Positions 25,397-35,740 of a DNA stretch of 64,000 nucleotides are shown here, in pieces. Each line of letters starts with the position of its first letter. Position 1 is the stretch's first letter. The DNA comes from Sinohyriopsis cumingii. Taxonomy: Eukaryota; Mollusca; Bivalvia; Unionida; Unionidae. The DNA is taken from NCBI GenBank assembly GCA_028554795.2, contig CM068830.1, forward strand, positions 113,234,214 to 113,298,213, in the 5' to 3' direction. The notes below the pieces were generated by a model, which was given only the letters and a program-made list of their open reading frames with translations, made no database searches and was not told the origin of the DNA. Both the position numbers and the translations under genes were made by a program.

Positions 25397-26131
25397 CGCA
25401 AGGGTGTTAAGATCGTATAAGAATCTAACAGTAGATATTTACATAGAATCACAAAGCCATACATTACCAAGATATCGATTTAATTAGATCCCACCGAAAC
25501 GATATATGCAATATTACTCTAAGACTGGTTCATAATTAACCATGTCACAATTAAAGATATTAAGTGGATAAGTTTATATTTTGCCATATGGCTATTCTCA
25601 ATACACCTACTTTATTATTTCAACATCTAATTAAAAACTGCTTTCGAGATGATGTAATTATTGTACATGTTCACTCTGTTTTGGTTTAGAGAAATGTATA
25701 TTTTTCTTTAATCTTGTAAAACATACACTCTAAAGTTTTACAATTTCGGCTGTAAAACTTAATTATAATCTATTGTTTACTATCAGTTTAATTATATTTT
25801 TGTTTCATCACCCACACATCTATTTATGAATGCCTGTTAGTAAAGACTAACATTGTTAAATGTGTTGCTTTCATGTTTGCGTCGCCAACGTAACTGTAAC
25901 CATCCATCAGAAACAAAAGGTATTCGTTTCCTGGTATATACTAATGTGTAATTCTTACTGAACATAAATGTGGGACACTTTTGACAATAGAATCAAACAT
26001 TTGTATATCCTGTTGAATCAAATCAAGCGTAAATTAAGTCTTCAACGATTTTTTTACACAATTTATAAGCATTTGTTATTTGTTTCTCTTAACTGTAATC
26101 AAATATAAGTTAAAAGTTATATGTAGGCATG

Positions 26132-26985
26132 AGTAGTGAGGTGGGCCACCCTAGGGACAATGGAAAACCCTGTAAGAAAAGGTAGTGGGCCACTCTGGCG
26201 ACAAGAGGTATTTAACATGGGGAATTTAATCGTCCACTCTAGCGACAATAAAAATCCCAGTCAAAAAGATTGTGGGACTGATTATGGTCTATAGGACATT
26301 TAACATGGGAAAAGCATTGGAGCTGTTTAGGGTCTATGCAAATCCCAGTCAAAACGGTCCTGGGGCTGTTTAGGATCTATGGGACGTTTAACATGGATAA
26401 AAACCTTGGGACTGTTTAGGATCTATCCAAATCTCAGTCAAAACGGTCCTTGGTCTGTTTAAGGTCTATAGGAAGTTTTACATGGGGAAAATCCTTGGGG
26501 TTGTATAGAGTCAATGGACCTTTAGTGGGCCACTTTAGCGTCATGGGGAATTTTACATGGGGAAATGCAACATGGAGTGAATGGTGGAATTGAACACAGC
26601 GACAAGGGATTGGACCACTTTAGCGTTAATAGCACCCTAACGTTAAAAAAGGGTATATCAAAAATTGGTGTCAATGGGAATTTAACATTTGAATGTCACC
26701 TGGATGTCAATGGGAATTGAACATTGGTGACATCATGGAGTTTATAGGACCAAAACTACTTTTAGGGTGATATGTACTTGTAGAGACAAAGATCTGAGAG
26801 GGACAAACATAAACATTCAGAAGGGAACAAAGCGTCAATGAAAAACCCAGTCGTTAAGGTTGTGGGCTACTATATCGTCAACGGGAATTTAACATGGGGA
26901 AATAGGATGGGCCATTTTAGCATCAATGGGACTTAAACATGAGAATATTGGGGTTGTATAGTTGTCATGTCTTAGCTTAAAATGT
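26132..26985. repeat. Lone Polinton-type terminal repeat (remnant)
   Basis: It begins AGTAGTGAGGTGGGCCACCC, very like the end of Polinton C at 54360. It then runs through many degenerate units of GGGAATTTAACATGGGGAAA type alternating with GGGCCACTCTAGCGACAA or GTTTAGGGTCTATG blocks. No genes are attached, so this is a terminal-repeat relic of one or more Polintons. Confidence 0.65.
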
Positions 26986-27926
26986 AAGTGGAGCAAAAAT
27001 CTCACAACCCGATGCAACATTTACCCAATTTAAAAGGTTTTATGCTGTTTTGTACTTGAGTAATTACAAAAATTGTAAAATTGTAGGACGCTTAGAGGTA
27101 GATTATGCAAAATTTCGATCTTTTGGTGGATTATCTGATCCTAAAGAACACAAACATATTACATTTGTAAACCGCAATATATAATCTAAGTTGTAAGAAC
27201 AGATATAAAGGAAAGCATTAACGATAAAGGGAAATATAATACAATATAAATGTAGATGCCTTGAAACGGTTGCTACTGATTAGATTTTAGCTAATATATT
27301 TGCTTTTGATGTACTCTAATTTGTATCTACTTTAACATATTTAACTATATCATTGGTATCCACAACTTCTACAGACCTTGTTTAATCAAGGCTTGCACCA
27401 AAAAAATCTAGTTTGTGAGTAACCTAATTTGTTCAAACCGTTTAGTTGTGTTTATTTCCATCGTTACAAAATTTCTGGACGATGTTTTAAAAACACACCG
27501 TACTTAAAAGTTAGTAAGCTGGCATTCTGTGCTAATATTAGTAATTCAAATCAAAATTTTCAAAGCCCATTGAAGTTGCTGGTGCGGTAGGCATATAAGC
27601 GTCAACCGAAAGCTGCGGAAGTAGTGAATTTGGATACTCTAGGGACAATGGGACTTTAATGTTAAACTAGGTGGTTTGTACCCTGGGGACTATGTACATT
27701 TAATATGGGAGCACAGAGCTTGTACCCTAGGGACAATGGGAATGTAACATGGTGGGATGGGACTGTCTAGAGACAATGGGAATTTAACATGGCGAAATTT
27801 AACATGGTGGGACTGTATAGCGTCATTGAATATGGTAGATGGATAGAACACAGACAATAGACAAAGCACTGATACAACATTTAAAATTTAGGCATGAAAG
27901 TTAATTGGTTTTCGAGGCATATGATT

Positions 27927-27942
27927 GGCCCTGAAAAGGGCC
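27927..27942 (-). terminator. Histone-type 3' stem-loop
   Basis: On the minus strand: AAACCAAA, then GGCCCTTTTCAGGGCC, then AATCA, with CCTCGAAAACC downstream. It is at the inner edge of the terminal repeat of E. Confidence 0.7.
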
Positions 27943-27943
27943 T

Positions 27944-28250
27944 TTGGTTTCTCCTTCTTTTTCTTCCATTTGCTCCACTTCTTCGGCCATTCCCTTATCT
28001 TTCCCACTATTCCTTTTTTCTTCTCTCCTTCTTTTCCGTCTCTGGCATCAAGACAGGATGACCCATCGCTCTGAATTTCTGTTGGATCTTGATCCAGTTC
28101 TTGTTCAGTTGCTCAAAGCTTTCTTTGGTCTTTAGGTTTTCTCTTTCTTTCCTCTCCTTTGTCCACTTTTCTTTGATGTTCTTTACCTCTTAGGTTAACA
28201 CTGGTCTCATCAGTTTCTCGGCTTTTATACGTTGGTCTAAACCCCACTTC
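27944..28250 (-). pseudogene. Lys/Glu-rich accessory gene remnant of Polinton E
   Basis: The plus strand is CT-rich, so the minus strand reads as a Lys/Glu-rich helical protein, as in the equivalent first gene of Polinton B (34149-34436). It sits between the stem-loop at 27927 and the promoter element at 28637. It is not recognisable beyond composition and position, and it is treated as a fossil. Confidence 0.4.
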
Positions 28251-28636
28251 ACAGAGGATCACTCACTTCACACCAATAGATCATGTAGGATGCATCTCAC
28301 TATTGTTACATTATCCAGAGCTTCCCTTAAACTACCGACTCTCACATAGGGAGGGTAGATCAATCCTCTTATCTTTATCTTTTTCACTTCTTTTTCTAAC
28401 ATACCCTAAATCAGATGCATAGCTAATTTCACACTTGTGACTTGTCTGGTAAAAAAATCCTTTGTAACTGGATATTTCCATTCCTTCTCTAGTCTCTCCA
28501 CCACGTACATTCCATCTACTATCCAAAAATAAATATGTCTCAAGTTGTTGAACAATTATGTTACAGCCACCATCTTCTTTGTCGTTATTCCGTAGAAAGG
28601 CGCGAACGACGAATGCTGTAAGTTCTTGTATGTAAA

Positions 28637-28663
28637 GCACGGACGTGAAGGAAAACATCTCCT
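28637..28663 (-). promoter_or_regulatory. Shared left-arm promoter element, copy in E (unit 1)
   Basis: GCACGGACGTGAAGGAAAAC followed by ATCTCC on the plus strand, a one-base variant of the shared element. A possible TATA-like stretch lies just downstream on the minus strand. Confidence 0.6.
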
Positions 28664-28939
28664 CTTTTGTCATCTCATATTATGTACTATTCACACAAAG
28701 GTAATGAGCCATATAATCTAATCTCATTATATATTATCCACACACGGGAAGCAGCAAAACCAAACCCAAATATACTATCCACACACGCCATGCAGCAAAA
28801 ACATAACCCAAATCTACTATTCACACACGCAAAGCAGCAAAATCAAACCCATAATTTACTATCCACACACTCGAAGCAGCAAAATAATAACAATAATCTA
28901 CTATCATCACATACGTACGCGAACGCTTACAATCACACA

Positions 28940-29196
<257 letters not shown>

Positions 29197-29297
29197 ACAT
29201 ACAATCACACCAGGAAAGGAGTGAGTTTTTATAATCACACTACTCCACATTCACACATTGGCAAATTGATTACTATTTCTTTTCTAGAGTTTTGGTT

Positions 29298-29313
29298 AGC
29301 CCTGAAAAGGGCT
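29298..29313 (-). terminator. Histone-type 3' stem-loop (variant)
   Basis: On the minus strand: AGCCCTTTTCAGGGCT, then AACCA, then CTCTAGAAAAGAAA. The outer base pair is A-T instead of G-C, a compensated change shared with 34830 and 35696. Confidence 0.75.
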
Positions 29314-29340
29314 GTTTTTTAGAACTCCAGATGCGTCGAT

Positions 29341-29808
29341 CTAATGCTGACACCTTCCAGGTCTGGCACCGCACACGTATCTCCTTCTCCAGTCTTCTTG
29401 CCAATTCACCCTTGTCACTGGTAGCGCATAGGCTGGTTGAGTGGCTTTACTATTCCAATCTTCTGCCTCTGCGATAGTGAAGACTTCCCTTTCTCTTCTC
29501 CTATTTCTAACTTTAGGATGAATTGGCATCCTTACCTCCTGTTGTGGTTGTGGCTGTGGTGCAACTACAGGCTGTGGTGCTGCTGTTGCCTGTGGAGGCG
29601 CCCTTGTCTCAGGTGTCACCTTGCACACAGGGCTCATCATTATGTGAGAGCTGATCCCTCTCTTTTTTCTTCCTTTTCTTCTCTCTTCCTCCTCCTCTTT
29701 CATTCTGCCTTCTTCAACGATGGCCTCAGCTGCCAGTTCATTAAGTAGGCGTCTGGCATATTCCAGGTGCATCTGGAGTTCTAACAGTTTTGCTAGTCTG
29801 CTGCTCAT
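29341..29808 (-). CDS. Left-arm coiled-coil accessory protein, copy E
   Basis: The ATG at 29808 gives MSSRLAKLLELQMHLEYARR and a 155-residue protein. It has an N-terminal helix, an Arg/Glu coiled coil, a Pro/Gln-rich middle and the tail CGARPGRCQH. Polinton B carries paralogs with the same start and the same CGARPGRC tail (34875-35237) or a related start (35741-36094). The function is unknown. It has the shared promoter upstream and a stem-loop downstream. Confidence 0.7.
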   Translation of the reverse strand: MSSRLAKLLELQMHLEYARRLLNELAAEAIVEEGRMKEEEEERRKGRKKRGISSHIMMSPVCKVTPETRAPPQATAAPQPVVAPQPQPQQEVRMPIHPKVRNRRREREVFTIAEAEDWNSKATQPAYALPVTRVNWQEDWRRRYVCGARPGRCQH

Positions 29809-29874
29809 ATTTGCTATTGATCAATCAACAAGGGTAATCCGACTGCCGAGCGTTTTTTTTAATTTACGTAAAAA

Positions 29875-29900
29875 GCGCGGACGTGAAGGAAAACACCCGC
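29875..29900 (-). promoter_or_regulatory. Shared left-arm promoter element, copy in E (unit 2)
   Basis: GCGCGGACGTGAAGGAAAAC followed by ACCC, about 67 bp upstream of the ATG at 29808. Confidence 0.65.
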
Positions 29901-30014
29901 TAAGACTTACTTACTTACATAGTTGGATTAAAGTGATTTTCCCTCCAATGGAACATGTTTCACTGTTTAATGCACGCACAGCGTGCTATTTAATTACTCC
30001 TCCGGGAAGGAAGG

Positions 30015-31054
30015 TGTAACAAGATAACCGGGTGGGATATTTCGGATTAACAACAGAACACGTTTTGACGACACAGATATATGGTTTAATGTGGCGATTT
30101 ATATGAGTAGTGGATTATGAAGATGTGTGCGTATTTATAATCCAAATATTGGATCTATTTAACAAAAAAAAACGCACAGTTTCAAAGATGGAAAAAATAT
30201 ACAAATAAATTTAGTTCAGTAACCCTAAAATACAGGATAAATGATTTCACAAATGATTCAATAATGGAAAGATGAATATAGTTCACTCAAATAGTAAACA
30301 ATGTAAGCGTTTACACATAGTAAAAAAAATATATTCGCTCAGGTAGCGAAATTATGTCACTAAACAAGAACGGATATACAATCTATCCTTCCAGTCCTGA
30401 ATAATACACTGGGTCTTACTAACCCAAAATTAGCATACAGCTAAAAATACATGTGTGGAGATGCACTCCGTCACCCGTGCACCATATCCGCTCCACAGCT
30501 CCTCCGAATCAATTTCACAACCAATATAGACTCCGGACCCTCGGAATACTATGATCACTTGAAATATTAGACCCTCCGGACACTTGAAATATTAGACCCT
30601 CTGGACCCCCTGGTCCTTTGACGGCTCTACAGCTGGGTCACCTTAGTCACTCTTGACATTCCGGACGCTAGACATTAGACGCTCCGGCACCTTAAACGCT
30701 CCGGACACACGGACGTTTCTACCCTCTGACAACACCGGACACCCCGGATATTCCTACCATCAAAAACTCAGCCCTACAGCTGGAGTTGTGCGAATCCTTT
30801 AAGCAGGCCGCTTGCTGACAAAACCATTAGTATTGTGAAGGTCCTTTACATGTAGTAACGTATTTATACCTTTAGAATTTTCGTTATTCTTTATCAAAGG
30901 CACCTTGCACGTGTGGCACAGGACGAATCGTACTCACGATTTCGAAATACAAAAGACCATATTATAATCACCCTCGGGTATCGTTGTACAGAGAAAAAGA
31001 AACGAAACCCGAGTACATGTATTTAATTAACAACATTTACACCATTCCGTGACA
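30015..31054 (-). mobile_element. Solo gypsy LTR (1040 bp)
   Basis: On the minus strand it begins TGTCACGGAATGG and ends ATCTTGTTACA. Flanks GAAGG at 30010-30014 and 31055-31059 are an exact 5-bp target duplication. No internal genes are present, as after LTR-LTR recombination. Its sequence includes the TGTCCGGA-type minisatellite and is the same family as the element at 18872-21313. A clean duplication suggests a younger insertion than that one. Confidence 0.88.
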
Positions 31055-31059
31055 GAAGG

Positions 31060-31815
31060 AGAGCAACATCCTCCAGTCTTTTGTGTGCTCATGGAACACT
31101 TATTAGCTAGGTCGTCTGATCGAGGTACTATTTAGTTCCTAGCGACCTGGATGTATGGCCGAGGTGAGTGTGATTGGACCCAGCACGCACTCATCGCTAA
31201 GGTTGCATTGTTTTGCTGATTGAGACGGGTGGGATTGGAGACAACGCGCACTCGTGTATTTAGCTATGGGGGTGTGCACTGCACGCGTGATGTTTGAAAT
31301 CCGGTCGTAGTAGAGGAAGAAGAGGCTTATGGATCGGGAGGCGGTTCGTGGCACAGTTTTGGCGTTTCTAAGTTCCAGGGTATAGTTCTGAAAGTGTCGT
31401 CCTGCATAGTTTGGAGGATACCTCTGTGCTGTTTTAGAGTAGGTTAAAGATAGATAGCCAGGTTGACAGCCATGGGTTTATTTGTTGTGGCTGTCACCAT
31501 GGGTTTGTGTGAGTGAGTTCGTAGAGGTGTTCGTTTTCATTCCAGATGTTGTTTAAGTGACAAGGAGACGGTTCAGAGCAGATCAGGAAGGCAGTATAGA
31601 TTAAAAAAAAGATTTTGTTGTTGTTGTATAAATTGTATAAAATAATGTAAATGTTTAAATTGGTTTTTTTTTCTTTTCTTTTTTTTTTTTCGTCTTGAAT
31701 TCCTTATTTATTTTGATTTCTTATCTTATTGGTTTGGGGTGAGAACTTGTTTTGTGGATGTTTGTATGTTATTATGTAGTACTGTTTTAATTAATCCTAT
31801 TTTCCTATTTAATTC
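31060..31815. other. Unassigned stretch
   Basis: This sequence continued 29900-30014 before the solo LTR arrived. It could be interior Polinton E or older DNA. It contains T-rich tracts at 31660-31690 and no recognisable gene. Confidence 0.45.
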
Positions 31816-33639
31816 TGTTGTGGCCTTAATTGGTTTTTATTATTTGGGCTAGGAACGGCTGTGTCAGTCTGTGAACCCACGAGACCTAGCAGGCCGTCAT
31901 AATTCCCAAATAGTGATTTTGTAATAATCGTCCTTAATTGGTTTTTATTATTCGGGCTATGGACGTCTGTGTCAGTTTGTGAACACACGAGACCTAGCAG
32001 GCCGTCATAATTCCCAAACAGTCATTTGAATATTTTTGACTGGTCTTTGATTTACTTCCGAAGATTATTTTGCTTAGATTGGATTCGTGTATAAAACTTA
32101 GAATATTTTCGAATGTTAGATTAATATTGGGGTTTGTGTTCATCAAGAACTCTGGGTATGTTGCAGGGGATCCAATAATATGCTGTTTAATTTTAAACAT
32201 CGCCCTTTCTTTTTCAAGTGTGTGGCAGTTGTTAAAAATATGTTCTAGGTCTTCTGGGACCCTGCAGTGGTAGCATTTAGGGTTATGTGGTTGTGGTCCT
32301 ATGTACTGACCGAAGCTGTTAGCCAGCTTGGTTTTGCCCGTGAGTATTATATTTATGAATTTTGTTCATTGCCTTTTGTTTTGGGTGGTTTCCCATTTCT
32401 ACAGACTTCTTTAATGATGGTTTTTAGTTTCCTGCCTGAGTGCTTGTGTTCCATAATTCCTGCCATTTATTGTCAATGAGGGTTTTAGATATGCTATTGA
32501 GTTCGCATATGCTATAATCTAGGTTGATGTGATCGGTTTCGTTTAGTTTTTGCTTAGCTGTTATATCTGCCATATCGTTACCTGGTATGTTAATATGAGA
32601 TGGTATCCACATAAATTCTACTTGTAATTTATTATTGTTCAGTTTTTAACAGTAAATTGGTTTGCCTAAGATAGTTTTCTCTTGATTTGGTGTTGTTATT
32701 GAGTATTGAGTTTATGACGCTTAGCGAGTCACTTAGTATTACCGCTTGGGGTATTTTGTTCTCTTTGATCCATTTGAGTGCTTCAGGTATGGTCCAGAAT
32801 TTAGCTGTGTATATGGAGCAGAGGTTAAGTAGTCTTCGTCCTACTTTAATGTTAAGTTCGGGGATTACGTAAGCTGCTGCTGTTCTGGGTGGTTCTGTTA
32901 TTTTGGATCCATCAATGTAAATCTTAATGTAGCTGCAATATTTTGAGTTGATTTATTCTGTATAGATTGCGTTTAGTTTGAGTCCTTGTTCGTTTTTATT
33001 GCCATATTTCGTAATGAGGGTGTTAACTGAAGGGTTGATATTTATCCATGGTTCTTTGTCATAGTGATTTGCAATTTCTGCTTGTAGGTTGTCTATAGGA
33101 AGTCGTTCAACTAATTGATGGACTAATTTCCCTGCTGGTATGTTTTGTGTTAATTTAGTTCTAAAAGGTATGTTGCATTTATTTATAGCTAGCCGGGGGT
33201 GGGGGGGGGGGGGTGAGGGTGTCGGGAGATTTGAAGCTCCACTAGTGACGTGGATGGTAGTGCTCCAGTGCAAAAAATTAGGGCCTTTCGTTGTATGCTA
33301 TCTAGTTTCTTGAGGTTATTTTGGGGTACCGAGTTTTAAATTTGGCATCCGTAATCTAGTTTAGATCTAATTAATGATTTATATAATGCTAATAAGGTTT
33401 CTAGATTGGATCCCCAGGTGGCTCCTTTAAGGTTTGTAAGGAGGTTAAGGTCTTTGTTGCACCTTTTAACTAGTTCGTTTATGTGGTGTCCCTAGTTTAG
33501 CTTGGAGTCATAATGCATTCCTAAAAATCGTGCTACTTTTACGAATTTAATTTCTTGATTTTGGATGTTGAGTTTTGGAAAATGATTTTGTAATTTACGT
33601 TTGGTGGTGAATAATACTTGTATGGCTTTTTCATGTGAT
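31816..33639 (-). mobile_element. LINE (I/Nimb-like), 3' half, interrupted by Polinton B
   Basis: Reading leftward from 33639: the post-catalytic RT block (FLGMHYDSKL, then ELVKRCNKDLNLL), a linker, RNase H with YIDGSK near 32920 and WIPSHINIPGNDMAD near 32600, then a 3' tail. RNase H places it in the I-type superfamily. The tail contains a ~109-bp direct duplication (31823-31931 and 31932-~32025). Frames are scattered with stops, so this LINE is dead. A G-homopolymer run sits at 33195-33211. The 5' continuation is 53799-54359, on the far side of Polinton B. Confidence 0.8.
33634..33639. repeat. Target site duplication of Polinton B, left copy
   Basis: TGTGAT, identical to 53799-53804; six bases is the normal Polinton duplication length. 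Confidence 0.92.
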
Positions 33640-34032
33640 AGTAGTTAAGGGGGATCTTATAGGGTCTATGGGATTTATCATTACAGACCCCCCTTGGGAA
33701 CATATATGGTCTATGTAAATTTAACATGGAGAAAAATCGTGGGAACATATAGGGTCTATGGGAATTAACATGGACAAAAACCCTGGGACAATATAGGGTC
33801 TATGGGAATTAACATGGCCAAAAACCCTGGGACAATATAGGGTCTATGTAAATTTAACATGGCCAAAAAACCCTTGGGACTGTATAGGGTCTATGTAAAA
33901 TTGAAACAGGGAGGGTCTCTATTTTTTTTTTAAAAAAAAAATAAAAATAAAAAATAAAATAAAAAAAGGGGTAGGCAATTCAAAGGCTATCTCTTTTCGA
34001 GAAATATGGCTGGCCCTGAAAAGGGCCTTTGG
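33640..34032. repeat. Polinton B left terminal inverted repeat
   Basis: Inverted copy of 53405-53798. It contains about five ~50-bp units of TAGGGTCTATGGGAATTAAC / ATGGCCAAAAACCCTGGGAC type, an A/T homopolymer tract, and the histone-type stem-loop as its inner edge. Confidence 0.93.
34012..34027 (-). terminator. Histone-type 3' stem-loop inside left TIR
   Basis: On the minus strand: CCCAAA, GGCCCTTTTCAGGGCC, AGCCA, then ATTTCTCGAAAAGAGA. It serves the leftmost gene, 34149-34436. Confidence 0.82.
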
Positions 34033-34148
34033 GTTTTCTTCTTCTTCTTCTAATTTCTTCTTTTCCTCCACCAAGTTCTTATTTTATCTCTTACACTCTT
34101 CTTCTCTTTCTTTTTTTTCTTCTCCTCCTCTTCTTTCTTCTTCTCTTC

Positions 34149-34436
34149 CTACTCTTCTTTCTTCCTCTTTTCATTTTCTTCTTCTTTTTCAATTTTTTCG
34201 TTCCAATTGCGTATTCTTATTCTTTCCTCTTCATCCTCCTTCTCCTCCTTGATCTCTTTCATGACACCACTAATCTTGTCCTTTGCTTTCCTTAAGTTAT
34301 TAATTTCCATCTTAACACGATGGGGACTATAGGAATAATGGTCTTCAACCAGTCTTAATAGCATCTGTTCCATTATTCCTAAGTTGTCTAAAACGTCTTG
34401 CAAGGTTTGTATTTTGTCGATTTGGTTTGACGCCAT
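34149..34436 (-). CDS. Left-arm accessory protein 1 (helical, Lys/Glu-rich)
   Basis: Start MASNQIDKIQTLQDVLDNLG at an ATG at 34436; 95 residues, mostly helical, with a C-terminal Lys/Glu/Arg coiled coil. No known domain is recognised. About 60 bp upstream is the shared promoter element with a TATA-like CTATAAGAA. A histone-type stem-loop follows on the same strand. It is one of three consecutive units with this architecture. Confidence 0.62.
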   Translation of the reverse strand: MASNQIDKIQTLQDVLDNLGIMEQMLLRLVEDHYSYSPHRVKMEINNLRKAKDKISGVMKEIKEEKEDEEERIRIRNWNEKIEKEEENEKRKKEE

Positions 34437-34497
34437 CTTCTTTTCATTCTTTGCAGAATGGTTTGAACAACGAACACTGTGGGTTCTTATAGTGAAA

Positions 34498-34525
34498 GCG
34501 CGGACGTGATGGAAAACATCCCCCT
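34498..34525 (-). promoter_or_regulatory. Shared left-arm promoter element (unit 1)
   Basis: GCGCGGACGTGATGGAAAAC then ATCCCCC. On the minus strand CTATAAGAACC follows within about 15 bp, a plausible TATA box. Confidence 0.68.
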
Positions 34526-34539
34526 AAAAACATAAAATT

Positions 34540-34594
34540 GATCTTACCTAGATCATGACCCAACAACGCGCGTACGTGAAGGAAAACATCCCCA
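34540..34594 (-). promoter_or_regulatory. Upstream repeat of the promoter region (unit 1)
   Basis: GATCTTACCTAGATCATGAC (34540-34559, with a GATCT/AGATC inverted repeat) is followed by a second promoter element, GCGCGTACGTGAAGGAAAAC, at 34568-34587. The same pair occurs upstream of unit 2 (35346-35410), with a weaker second element. Confidence 0.5.
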
Positions 34595-34829
34595 CTTTTC
34601 TCATTTCATATAATATAACCCAAACTATACTCTCCACATACGCTAAGAAACAATAAAGAAACCCATAATCTACTATTCACACAAACTTACTTTATTAGTT
34701 ACTAACACAAACACAAACACACAATCACATACACTTCCACTATTAATAAAGAGTTAGTGTTTATTTTCACACTACTCTACCTACACACATTGGCAAATCG
34801 ATCGTTATTTCTTTTCTAGAGTATTGGGT

Positions 34830-34845
34830 AGCCCTGAAAAGGGCT
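34830..34845 (-). terminator. Histone-type 3' stem-loop (A-T variant)
   Basis: On the minus strand: AGCCCTTTTCAGGGCT, then ACCCA, then CTCTAGAAAAGAAA. Confidence 0.8.
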
Positions 34846-34874
34846 GTTTTGTTTGGAACTTCATGGACACCTGG

Positions 34875-35237
34875 TCAATGGTGGCACCTTCCAGGCCTGG
34901 CGCCACATACACATCTTATCCCCCAGTTACTTTTTACCTTTTGGGGGGAGAGAGCAGAGGCAGGATATGTCGCTTCAGAATCCCAATTTTCGCTCTCTGG
35001 GATTTTGAAATTTCTTCTCTCCTTTTCCTCCTCCTCTTCTTTGTTTCTTCTTTCCTCTTTATATCTTCTTTCTTCTTCTTCTTTATATCTTCTCTCCTCC
35101 TCTTCTTTGTTTCTTCTTTCCTCCTCTCTTATCCTTCCCTCCTCGACAATGGCTTCCGCGGCCAGTTCATTTAATATGCGCCTGGCATATTCCAGATGCA
35201 CATGAAGCTCCAACAGTTTCTCAAGTCTCGTGTTCAT
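34875..35237 (-). CDS. Left-arm accessory protein 2 (coiled coil, CGARPGRC tail)
   Basis: The ATG at 35237 gives MNTRLEKLLELHVHLEYARR; 120 residues. An N-terminal helix with LNELAAEAIVEEG is followed by an Arg/Glu/Tyr coiled coil and a tail ending CGARPGRCHH. Its close paralog in Polinton E has the same ends, which supports both start and stop. The function is unknown. It is flanked by the shared promoter and a histone-type stem-loop. Confidence 0.7.
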   Translation of the reverse strand: MNTRLEKLLELHVHLEYARRILNELAAEAIVEEGRIREEERRNKEEEERRYKEEEERRYKEERRNKEEEEEKERRNFKIPESENWDSEATYPASALSPQKVKSNWGIRCVCGARPGRCHH

Positions 35238-35302
35238 TTTTTGGTGTTGATCAATCAACAAGGGTAGCTGGACTGCCGAACGAGTTTCAATTTATACTGA
35301 AA

Positions 35303-35329
35303 GCGCGGACGTGAAGGAAAACATCCCCC
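35303..35329 (-). promoter_or_regulatory. Shared left-arm promoter element (unit 2)
   Basis: GCGCGGACGTGAAGGAAAAC then ATCCCCC; on the minus strand a TATA-like GTATAAATT follows about 10 bp later, about 55 bp before the ATG. Confidence 0.7.
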
Positions 35330-35695
35330 TAATAACATAAAATTCATCTTACCTAGATCATGACCAAAAAAAACAACAACGCGCGGACCTAAAAGAAACA
35401 CTCACTCACTTTTTATGCTACCCATCACTATTTTAAATTTTTTTTATAAATCACTTCAATAGACTATCCACATACTCAAAGCAATTCAATCTAACTTCAA
35501 ATATACACCTCAAACACTAAGAAAAGATATCATTTTAATCTACTATCCACACCAACTTACTTGAGCTCTTACAAACACTAACACACCAACACATACCCTC
35601 ACATTTTTAAAAAGAGTTAGTGTTTATTTTCACACTACTCTACCTACACACACATTGGCAAATCGATCGTTACTTCTTTTCTAGAGTATTGGGGT

Positions 35696-35711
35696 AGCCC
35701 TGAAAAGGGCT
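35696..35711 (-). terminator. Histone-type 3' stem-loop (A-T variant)
   Basis: On the minus strand: AGCCCTTTTCAGGGCT, then ACCCC, then CTCTAGAAAAGAAG. Confidence 0.8.
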
Positions 35712-35740
35712 GTTTTTTTTGTTTGCTATGGCATTCTTTT

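Larger units (their letters stand above)
21506..26131. other. Non-coding stretch with tandem repeats
   Basis: It holds microsatellites, a 44-bp tandem array and a SINE-like piece. A G-homopolymer run lies at 24496-24514. No protein-coding gene was recognised. Confidence 0.55.

Noticed and set aside
33640-33960. Reading the tandem units at the Polinton ends as host satellite DNA
   Set aside because: They are exact inverted partners at both ends of B and stop at the target duplication, so they belong to the element.
34029-34295. Hydrophobic Leu/Phe-rich plus-strand frame of 88 residues
   Set aside because: It is antisense to the Lys/Glu-rich accessory gene 1 and starts at the stem-loop.
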